Of a stretch of 64,000 nt of DNA, positions 10,201 through 17,244 are shown piece by piece. The notes under the pieces are model-generated. The model saw nothing but the letters and a program-made list of their open reading frames with translations, was not told the origin of the DNA and ran no database searches. Both the position numbers and the translations under genes were made by a program. Every line of letters starts with the position of its first letter. Within the stretch, counting starts at the first letter, position 1. The stretch comes from Candidatus Flexifilum affinis (GTDB lineage: Bacteria > Chloroflexota > Anaerolineae > Aggregatilineales > Phototrophicaceae): contig JADJPJ010000010.1 of assembly GCA_016713325.1 (NCBI GenBank), positions 124,001 to 188,000 on the forward strand. Reading direction: 5' to 3'.

Positions 10201-11600
10201 GCTGGGACATCGACGGAGATGGCTTGTATGAAGAAGGGGAGATGATTGTAGGTACTGATCCAAGTGATCCCGATTCCGACAACGACGGCATCCTCGACGG
10301 CGCAGAAGTCAGGCAAGGCACCGACCCGCTGGACGGCTTCCCTGCCCGCACCGGCATTATCGCCAGCGCCGACACGGTCGGCAACGCGGTCGATATCTGC
10401 GCGGTGAACAACCTCGCCGCCGTCGCCGACTCGGACGCGGGTATGTCGCTGTTCAACGTGAGCGGTATCAACCCGGTGATCATCGCTCAGGTCAACACCC
10501 CTGGCAGCGCACAAGGTGTCGCGTGCGCGGGCGACCGAATCGCCGTCGCAGATAGCAGCGCTGGGCTGGCCATTATCGACGTGAGCGACCCGCCGAACGC
10601 GAGTATTGTGCATCAGGTGGCGCTCAATGGCATCGCACAGACAGTCGAAGTATCCGGGAGCATCGCCTACGTCGGCACCTCCACGGGTGTCATCGCCGCC
10701 GTCGATCTGGCCACCGGGCTGATCGTTGACGAAGTGACGGTCGGTCCGTCGGCCATCCACGATCTCACCGTCGGCCGAGACACGCTCTACGCTATCGCGC
10801 CGGGGACACTCTATGCCCTGAGCCTGAGTGCGGGCGATCTGCAGGTGGGTGGGTCAATAGGCGTGCAAGGTCCAGTGCTACAGAGTTCCTGGCGCTGGTC
10901 AGTATTTGCCGGTGGGGATATTGCCTACGTCACTCACGCGATGGGCTACTTCACCTACAGCCTCGCTAACCCTTTGCTGCCTACCCTGCTGGGCACGGAA
11001 ACCGATCCGCAGGCGGGGTGGAAGGGGATTGTTCCAAATGGCTCAGGTCTGGGCATTGCCGCCGTCGGCGTGAACCCGGACGAGAGCGGCCCGCACGATG
11101 TGGCGGTGTACGACGTCAGTAATCCGCTGCTGACGGACGTCTTCCTGACCCAGTTCGAAACGCCGGGGATCGCCCGATCGGTGTCGCTGTATAACGGTCT
11201 GGCGTATGTCGCCGACGGCGCGAACGGCCTGCAGGTCGTCAACTATCTGGCCTACGACGCCCTGGGCCAGCCGCCAACTGTCAACCTCACCACCAATGTC
11301 CCAGGCACTACCGTCGAAGAAGGACAGTTCTTCCGCATGACGGCGAATGTGGACGACGACGTGCAGGTGCGCAGTGTCGAGTTCTATGTCGACGGCGTGA
11401 AAGTCGTCACCGATGGCAATTTCCCCGTTCGAGTACCGCTTCATCACACCGCGTATCGTCCAGCAGCCCTCTTTCACCATAGAAGCACGCGCGACCGACA
11501 CTGGCGGGAATCTCACTTCTTCGGGCGCCATGACGATCACCCTCACAGCCGATACCACCGCGCCCTTCCTGCTGACGACAAGCCCAGCAGTAAACTCTAA
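7206..11600 (+). CDS. Giant exported beta-helix/PLA2-like/beta-propeller protein, N-terminal part (frameshifted)
   Basis: The ATG at 7206 follows a GAGGAGG site and encodes a signal peptide (VFIGLFCLLSLSQAATYA). Domains in order: a CSLREAI-type parallel beta-helix (about residues 45-390, with TLREAILSAN); an SbsA-like Ig domain (about 400-500); a carboxypeptidase-regulatory-like domain; a Cys-rich phospholipase-A2-like segment (about 785-900) with CNNHDICYATC, matching the PLA2 His-Asp catalytic signature; a TSP3-like Ca site (about 1020-1040); an LVIVD-like propeller (about 1045-1355); and the start of an Ig domain. Homology stops at about 11427, where an extra G relative to the paralogous 4..5130 gene shifts the frame. 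The residues encoded from there to 11600 are out of frame. Confidence 0.8.
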   Translation: MNTVRRSTIRGGLRYSVFIGLFCLLSLSQAATYAIRQSGGIVVTSTADTQVDDGACTLREAILSANTDTPVGGCASGSGPDVISLESLVGVIELTQPLPEVSAAVAFTGPGADTLAIARGASAPDFGLFVVGAPAQFSDFTLRGGKAASGGAIFSLADISLFDMVVSGNSATSSGGGIYLSGHMLTLLDSTIVDNDAGSSGGGVYAANAALDIQRSTLSGNSAGSSGGGLYGTLTNGTIRNSTFSGNLATSAGGGLLHDGGTLLLNNVTVAGNTATTGGGAARVNGDLMVRNTLLAGNTSDDCYGTLSSGGYNLIQAAGAGCNVTGDLTGNLPGLEPLLLPLTPNGGTTDTQALTQASPAVNFGNDATCEFVDQRGIERPQGAACDIGAYELEVYAPVLQTSPANGEGEVALTRETILRFRDPLNPASVTPSAINAVFGGQTLSARQHISPDHKTVTLFYDPPLPASARVRVTVNGSLLQNADGSPVDVDEDGTPGGTTTVDFDTLTVTVVPGTVVCGRIFASEYTNETINVPLQNVMITVDGMESTMFTTTSPTGDFCLDPAPAGEFFVHVEGGTATNNVPPGGYYPSVGKLWHSIPGETTQLHDIFLPLVPPGALRPVSTTEETVITLPQSVIDEHPDMASMTIVVPQDSLYADDGTRGGQVGIAYVSSDRLPGPLPEGFNHTFDITVQSDGPTNFDVPASACFPNLPDPITGQPLQPGAKSALTSFNHDIGTWEIVGPMTVTPDGTQVCTDPGVGIRAPGWHGMQNGAVGVGGDITGGCNSTCCNVKGRIGSKPNTCGTSAIQHLVLNCPLGRPPCFVAECNNHDICYATCGRLKQECDDLFGDEIRARCLANAGSLGPLLGACLALGTAYELAVEQFAEPAYVAAQRDACGCSGSPITTLNSPQTGEIEYDPRFTLQTGRHYYAIIDVERQAVVSRGNTLTTGVAHRSLLLAPNTVYEHWILQAETLQEGGSEFLTPSSGQVFEFPPTYLDQTDRWDIDGDGLYEEGEMIVGTDPSDPDSDNDGILDGAEVRQGTDPLDGFPARTGIIASADTVGNAVDICAVNNLAAVADSDAGMSLFNVSGINPVIIAQVNTPGSAQGVACAGDRIAVADSSAGLAIIDVSDPPNASIVHQVALNGIAQTVEVSGSIAYVGTSTGVIAAVDLATGLIVDEVTVGPSAIHDLTVGRDTLYAIAPGTLYALSLSAGDLQVGGSIGVQGPVLQSSWRWSVFAGGDIAYVTHAMGYFTYSLANPLLPTLLGTETDPQAGWKGIVPNGSGLGIAAVGVNPDESGPHDVAVYDVSNPLLTDVFLTQFETPGIARSVSLYNGLAYVADGANGLQVVNYLAYDALGQPPTVNLTTNVPGTTVEEGQFFRMTANVDDDVQVRSVEFYVDGVKVVTDGNFPVRVPLHHTAYRPAALFHHRSTRDRHWRESHFFGRHDDHPHSRYHRALPADDKPSSKL

Positions 11601-12447
11601 CTCACTTGTTGGAACAGTTCAGTCCATCACGGTGACGTTCAATGAGCCGATGAATCCTGTGACTTTCGGTGCGGGTGCTCTGCAGCTGGTCTCGGCAGGG
11701 GCAGATCTGATTCTCGGCACAGGCGACGATGTCGCGATCCCTGCGGCGATCTCCTACAACGCGAATTCCAACGCCGCCCTGCTGGCGCTGAACACAGCGC
11801 TGCAGGCAGGGAAGTATCGCGTGCAGCTTGCTGCTGCTCTCACCGATGTGACCGGCAACCCACTCGCCGGCGCGCTGATCTGGGACTTCGAGGTAGGCCG
11901 CACGATCAATTGGATCGCCAGCAGCGATGGTTACTGGGACGTTGGCGCAAACTGGAGTACCGGATCGCCTCCGCAGGATCTGGACATTGTCATCATCGAC
12001 GTGCCGGGCAACATCACGGTGACCCACCGAACGGGGATGTCACGGGCGCTGAGTCTTCAGAGTCAGGAGTCTCTGGTTGTCAGCGGCAGTACACTGACCC
12101 TTGGCGAGTCCAGCATCACAAGCTCGCTGAGCATTAGCGGCGGCGGCGCTTTCATGCTGCATCACGATATGACAGTGAACAACACCGTCAATCTGGGCGA
12201 AGGCACTCTCGATGGACCAGGGGCACTTCATCTGCCAGTTGGCAGCACGCTGAATGTGGTTGGTGGAAACAACTATGTGAATACTCTTCTGGAAGTCGCC
12301 GGCTCCTTCAACTGGACAGGCGGGGCACTGCGCGGCAGCGGTATCACGCGCATCCAACAGAACGTCAGCGTTTCAATCAGCGGCTCAAATATAACTTTTG
12401 GAGGCGCCCTCCTGGAAAATGCTGGGACGATGGTGCTGAGCAGCTAA
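11413..12447 (+). pseudogene. Continuation of the 7206 gene after the frameshift (Ig plus first adhesin repeat)
   Basis: This frame continues the interrupted Ig domain (FEYRF...ARATDTGG, matching FEYTF in the upstream paralogue), then an SbsA-type Ig domain (TSPAVNSNSLVGTVQSITVTFNEPM) and the first, divergent unit of an adhesin-like repeat. It ends at TAA 12445-12447. The ATG at 11413 is internal to the domain and has no ribosome site, so this is not an independent gene. The following ORF is in the same frame. The aligned repeats have a Pro codon where the TAA stands, and restoring a sense codon (for example CAA) rejoins the two. Confidence 0.8.
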
Positions 12448-12453
12448 ATCACA

Positions 12454-15336
12454 ATGGCCAACAACGCTCAGTGGGTGATCGAGGCGGGCGGTGTGGTGGA
12501 GTTGAGGCCGACATCCGATGTCAATCCCCTGCGAGTTGGCGGCACCGGCAGTTTCACCAACCACGGCACGATCAACCACACCACGGCGGGAATGACGGAC
12601 ATCCAGTCGGGAGTGACATTTGTCAATCACGGCGTAGTGAATGTGTCGAGCGGTACTCTGCTGCTGGGAAACGGCAGCGCCAGCACCGGCAGCAGCTTCA
12701 ACACCAATGTCGGCGCACGCACAGTAACCTACGTCTTCACCCTGGCAGAGGGCGTCAACCTCAGTGGGAGTGGCAGCTTTGAGCTGGATGGGACGACGAC
12801 CTTCACCGGGCAACCAGTCATCAGCACCAATGTGCTTGTCTGGGACGGGATACTGATCCATCAGAATGAACTGCTCGTCACCGGGACGCTGACGCTGTCG
12901 AACGCTACGCTGACGGGACCGGGCACGACGCGCATCGCGCCAGGCGGAACCCTTGAAGTGCCGGGCGGGCAGACCCACGTTAACGCACCGCTGGTCATTG
13001 AAGGGGTCTCTAACTTCATCGGCACGACTACAGATACGCTCACCGGCACAAGCACCACCCAGATCGCTTTGGGCGGTGTGATGAATACCTACGGGACTTA
13101 CCCCGTCCGGCTGAACAATCATCTGCTGGAGAACGCCGGGACGATGGTGCTCAACGGTCCGATCGAAATGGCGAACAATGGGCAGTGGGTGAACGAGGCC
13201 AGCGGTGTGGTGCAGTTGAGACCGACATCCTACCAGTACCCGTTGCGGGTCAACGGCACTGGCAGCTTCACCAACTACGGCACGGTCAGCCAGACGGCGA
13301 CGGCAGGATTGGCCATCATCCATGACGGGGTGACCTTCACCAATCACGGGTTGGTGGAGGTGACGACCGGAATGCTGCAGATCTATAAGGGCAGCGCCAG
13401 CAGCGGCAGCAGCTTCGTCACCAATGGCAGTGGAACTACCTATGTCGTGACTTTCACGCTGAACGAAGGGGTGAACCTGAGCGGCAGCAATGATTTCATC
13501 ATTGCTGGGCCAACGACCTTCACGGGAAACCCAACAATCGGAGCGAAGGTGCGGGTCGACGGTGGGACGCTACTGATGTCCAACGAGCTGACGGTGACGG
13601 GGACGCTGACGCTGTCGAACGCTACGCTGACGGGACCGGGCACGACGCGCATCGCGCCAGGCGGAACCCTTGAAGTGCCGGGCGGGCAGACCCACGTCAA
13701 CGCACCGCTGGTCATTGAAGGAGTCGCTAACTTCATCGGCACGACTACAGATACGCTCACCGGCACAAGCACCACCCAGATCGCTTTGGGCGGTGTGATG
13801 AATACCTACGGGACTTACCCCGTCCGGCTGAACAATCATCTGCTGGAGAACGCCGGGACGATGGTGCTCAACGGTCCGATCGAAATGGCCAACAATGGGC
13901 AGTGGGTGAACCTGGCTGGCGGTGTGGTGCAGTTGAGACCGACATCCTACCAGTACCCGCTGCGGGTCAACGGCATTGGCAGCTTCACCAACTACGGCAC
14001 GGTCAGCCAGACCGCGACGGCAGGATTGACCATCATCGACGACGGAGTGACCTTCACCAATCACGGGCTGGTGGAGGCGACGACCGGAATGCTGCAGATC
14101 TATAAGGGCAGCGCCAGCAGCGGCAGCAGCTTCGTCACCGATGGCAGTGGAACTACTTATGTGGTGACTTTCACGCTGAACGAAGGGGTGACCCTGAGCG
14201 GCAGCAACGATTTCATCATTGCTGGGCCGGCCACCTTCACGGGAAACTCGACGATCAGCGCCAAGGTGCGGGTCGACGGTGGGACGCTACTGATGTCCAA
14301 CGAGCTGACGGTGACGGGGACGCTGACGCTGTCGAACGCCACGCTGACGGGACCGGGCACGACGCGCATCGCGCCAGGCGGAACCCTTGAAGTGCCGGGC
14401 GGGCAGACCCATGTCAACGCGCCGCTGGTGATTGAAGGAGTCGCTAACTTCATCGGCACGACTACAGATACGCTCACCGGCACAAGCATCACCCAGATCG
14501 CTTTGGGCGGTGTGATGAATACCTACGGGACATACCCCTTCCGGCTGAACAATCATCTGCTGGAGAACGCTGGGACGATGGTGCTCAACGGTCCGATCGA
14601 AATGGCCAACAATGGGCAGTGGGTGAACCTGGCTGGCGGTGTGGTGCAGTTAAGACCGACATCCGATGTTTACCCTCTGCGAGTCAATGGGACCGGCAGC
14701 TTCATCAACCATGGCACCGTCAGTCAGATGACGGTAGGAACGACGTTCATCCATTCGGGGGTGACCTTCACGAATCACGGGACGGCGAACGTCCAAAGCG
14801 GAACCCTGGCCCTGGAGAATGGCATTGCCAGCACCGGTAGCAGCTTTATCACCAATGCCGGGGCGCGAACAGTGTCCTACTCCTTCACTTTCGAACCCGG
14901 TGTGAATTTCATTGGCGGTGGCACCTTGGTGATCGGTGGCCCCACAATTATCAGCGGAACACAGACGATCGGGGGGAACCTACATAATGACGGTGGTACG
15001 CTTACGGTGAGTACGGGTTCCGGCTCGATTACGGTCAATGGCAACTACACGCAGTCCTCGGGCGGGATACTCAACATTGAACTGGGAGGTCTTTCTCCTG
15101 CGACTCAATACGATCAGGTTGTGGTCACGGGCACGGCGGCCCTTGCCGGCACGCTCAATCTTGCACTCATCAACGGGTTCGATCCGGCGATTGGAAACGC
15201 ATTCCAGATCATGACCTTTGGCTCACGGAGTGGGACGTTTGGGACGGTGAACGGGACCAGCATTGGCGGCGGCAGACAGCTACAGGTGAGTTATTCGGGG
15301 ACTGCCGCTACAGTGAATACAATCGCTACGCCATAA
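12454..15336 (+). pseudogene. C-terminal part of the 7206 gene: adhesin-like 239-residue repeats
   Basis: In frame with the preceding piece and separated only by the TAA at 12445 and one codon pair. The protein is made of Thr/Gly/Asn-rich beta-solenoid repeats. Three near-identical 239-residue units are followed by a terminal domain with NYTQSSGGILNIEL and YDQVVVTGTAALAGTLN, a pattern common at the C-termini of large exported beta-helical or autotransporter-like proteins. No anchor or sorting signal is evident at the end (NTIATP). It probably belongs to one intended protein of about 2,709 residues running from 7206 to 15336. As it stands it would lack a signal peptide. Confidence 0.8.
12886..15036 (+). 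repeat. Three tandem 717-bp coding repeats (a fourth, divergent copy precedes)
   Basis: The marker GACGCTGACGCTGTCGAACG recurs with its first bases at 12886, 13603 and 14320, a constant 717 bp (239 codons). The first two units differ at only a few positions. The third diverges in its last third, where it resembles the sequence upstream of the first unit. A more diverged unit covers about 12170-12885. Confidence 0.88.
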
Positions 15337-15360
15337 TCCGCTCGCCCCTTCGGGCATACG

Positions 15361-15704
15361 TCAACACGCCAGTTCAAGGACCAGACCGATCAGCCTCGTC
15401 AGCACATGCTGGCGAGGCTGATGGCCGGAAAAATGGTATCGACTGAATGTCCGGTGCTTCAGCGCAATAGTTCGCCCCTGCCCCATGAGCCGTTGTGCAA
15501 CGCCGATCCGCGCCGGATAGCGCTTGCCAGCCTCGTCTTCGATAAACCGGCCTCGCGTGTCTAGCCCCATTCGTTTCGCCATCCCAGGCGGAGGAAGTAG
15601 CCGCTCGTAGTTGCTCTGGGTGAGCGGGGTGGTGATGAAACACGGCTCAGCGACGATCCCCTCCTCGCGATGGTAGTTGTAGATCGAGCGGGTGGATACG
15701 CCGA
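15361..15704 (-). pseudogene. Fragment of an unknown conserved small protein beside the IS
   Basis: The minus frame encodes GVSTRSIYNYHREEG, which looks like a helix-turn-helix recognition region, and then RGRFIEDEAGKRYP and IGVAQRLMGQG, ending at a stop at 15361. It runs into the left inverted repeat of the insertion sequence, so its 5' part is missing or displaced. A second, shorter copy of the RGRFIEDE block occurs at 39785-39915. I do not recognise the family. Conservation of the same block at two loci argues for a real, now broken, coding sequence. Confidence 0.45.
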
Positions 15705-16869
15705 GCCTGTAGTAGCAAAAAACCTCATCCACGCGATGTTTCCCGTGAGTCAAGCGGCTCGGTAGTAGTCGTGGAGCACACCTCCGAGCAGATCGCGCCG
15801 TCTGACTCGTCCGCCATTTGAAACTTGCAGCGGGGGATCCGGGATCTTTTGTCCAATCCCCTGATGCGGTCGCGCCGGGTTGAGAATGATCACCCGGTCG
15901 AGACATTCCTCGCGCACCGAGCGCACCCAGCGTTCGGCATAGGCGTTGGCACGCGGGGCTCGTACCGGTGTGTGGACAACCTCGATCCCTTCGGACGCAA
16001 ACAGCGCATCAAAGGCCCGGCCATACTTGCCATCGTTATCCCGAATGAGATGAGTGAACCTTTCTTCCTGCTCCGGCAGGTTCCAAACGAACTGGCGCGC
16101 TTGCTGGATCACCCACGCTTGCGTCGGATGCGTAGTCACATCAGCGATATGGACACGGCGTGTCCCAACCTCGATGAAAAAGAAGACGGAGAGGGTCTGG
16201 AGGCGAATGGTTTCGACCGTGAAGAAATCACACGCCAACAAGGTGTCCTGGTAGTGATTGAGGAAGGTTCGCCAGGTCGAAGACAACTTCCTGTGGGGAA
16301 CAGGGAGAATGCCGTGTCGACGCAGAATCTGGCGGACTGTTTCATGGCTGATCCGGTAACCGAGCTTCTTCAGTTCTCCGGTGATGCGGTCATCGCCCCA
16401 ACGGTTTTCTCGGCCGAGTTGGAGCACCAACTGGATGATCTCGGGCTTAACAGGGGGTCGCCCCACTCTCTTCGCTCGCTGGTTGAAGGTCCACTTGCGT
16501 TTGACGAGCTCACGGTGCCACCGGAGGAGGGTATCGGGGCTGAAGACCAGGCTCAACTGCTCCAGTTGGGCTTTGGGCAGCGCGACCATCCGTCGGAGCT
16601 GCTCAACCAACGTCAACAACAGCAGTTTTTCAGGGCGAGTGATGGTCGGCCCGCGTTTCTGATGCCGCCGCACGATCAGCAGCTGCTGGCGCAGCAACAG
16701 GAGTTCAACGGTTTTGGCATCCGGTCCGAGCCGACTGAAGCGCAGACTGTCCCAGAGGAGATGCACAACAAGATAGATGAGATACCAGATCATTGATGAA
16801 CGGAATGCCTGAAACGGTCAGAGCGACAGATTGTAGCGGATAGAGGTTAGATTTGTTGCTACTACAGGC
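15705..16869. mobile_element. Insertion sequence, about 1.17 kb, with 14-bp terminal inverted repeats
   Basis: Perfect 14-bp inverted repeats, GCCTGTAGTAGCAA at 15705-15718 and its complement at 16856-16869, flank a single transposase gene on the minus strand. The likely true tips are TGTAGTAGCAA...TTGCTACTACA. No convincing target-site duplication is seen, which suggests flanking decay or recombination. Both flanks are broken coding remnants. The transposase type and TG...CA ends fit the IS3/IS481-like rve group. Confidence 0.75.
15750..16793 (-). CDS. IS3/IS481-like DDE transposase (probable internal deletion)
   Basis: A 347-residue protein with an N-terminal hydrophobic/helical region, an HTH region (about residues 60-160) and an rve integrase core. 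The DDE residues fall in LACDFFTVE, LIRDNDGKYG and ERWVRSVREECLDR. After the catalytic Glu, relatives usually carry about 17-19 residues (a helix followed by a YYN-type motif) before RPHQGI. Here ILN is followed directly by PARPHQGIG, so an in-frame deletion is likely and activity is doubtful. It is the only gene inside the inverted repeats. Confidence 0.85.
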   Translation of the reverse strand: MIWYLIYLVVHLLWDSLRFSRLGPDAKTVELLLLRQQLLIVRRHQKRGPTITRPEKLLLLTLVEQLRRMVALPKAQLEQLSLVFSPDTLLRWHRELVKRKWTFNQRAKRVGRPPVKPEIIQLVLQLGRENRWGDDRITGELKKLGYRISHETVRQILRRHGILPVPHRKLSSTWRTFLNHYQDTLLACDFFTVETIRLQTLSVFFFIEVGTRRVHIADVTTHPTQAWVIQQARQFVWNLPEQEERFTHLIRDNDGKYGRAFDALFASEGIEVVHTPVRAPRANAYAERWVRSVREECLDRVIILNPARPHQGIGQKIPDPPLQVSNGGRVRRRDLLGGVLHDYYRAA

Positions 16870-16940
16870 GTGACGGATCATCGCCTCGAAGTCGCCAAAA
16901 CGGGCTGGATCCCGATACCTGTTGGGACTCGCGGTCCTCT
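16870..16940 (-). pseudogene. Remnant of a small HTH gene (copy of 28947-29147)
   Basis: The minus strand reads RYRDPARFGDFEAMIRHA, closely matching RYSAMSRFADFEGMIQH at the start of the intact gene ending at 28947. It is cut off at the IS right inverted repeat. Together with the dehydrogenase remnant on its other side it keeps the same gene order and orientation as the intact locus near 29 kb. Confidence 0.6.
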
Positions 16941-16998
16941 ACGTCGCCTTACTCTGCGACACTTACATGGCATCAACTGGCACTCAAGCGCGGACAAT

Positions 16999-17083
16999 TT
17001 AGCGCCACATCTTTCCGGCGGGATGGTGATCCCGAAGTTCTGACGGCAGGACGATCTTGCGGATGTTGTCGTAGCTATACACG
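16999..17083 (-). pseudogene. Remnant of an aldehyde dehydrogenase C-terminus
   Basis: The minus strand encodes YSYDNIRKIVLPSEL and then RDHHPAGKMWR and a stop. This aligns with YSYDNVRPHRLPPEL and QDRNPTGTMWR at the end of the dehydrogenase gene at 29282-30856. No other part of the gene is present. The rest of the copy has been lost upstream of the LacI promoter. Confidence 0.7.
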
Positions 17084-17160
17084 TATTCAGATCCCTCTCG
17101 TTAATGACATGAATCGCAGTGAGGCAATGCCAAATCTCAAAAAAACGCAGTTACAACCCC

Positions 17161-17211
17161 TTGTGCAGAAAACGATTGCCGTTATAATCTGAAATATAGG
17201 CAATCGTTTTC
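17161..17211 (+). promoter_or_regulatory. Promoter with two inverted LacI-type operators
   Basis: A perfect inverted repeat of 13-bp arms, GAAAACGATTGCC (17168-17180) and GGCAATCGTTTTC (17199-17211), brackets a consensus -10 TATAAT (17183-17188). The -35 is weak (TTGTGC, 17161-17166, 16-bp spacer). Each arm holds the AAnCGnTT-like core recognised by LacI-family repressors, and the centres are about 31 bp apart, three helical turns. The gene begins at 17245 after GGAG. Autoregulation by the LacI protein encoded just downstream is inferred. Confidence 0.7.
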
Positions 17212-17244
17212 CTTTCCGTTGCTGATTTTGCTCTGGAGTACAAA

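Noticed and set aside
11413..12447. Independent small gene starting at ATG 11413
   Set aside because: The ATG is inside an Ig domain, lacks a ribosome site, and the frame is the natural continuation of the 7206 gene.
15825..16796. 323-codon plus-strand open frame opposite the transposase
   Set aside because: The minus strand carries all DDE motifs; the plus frame has no recognisable domain.
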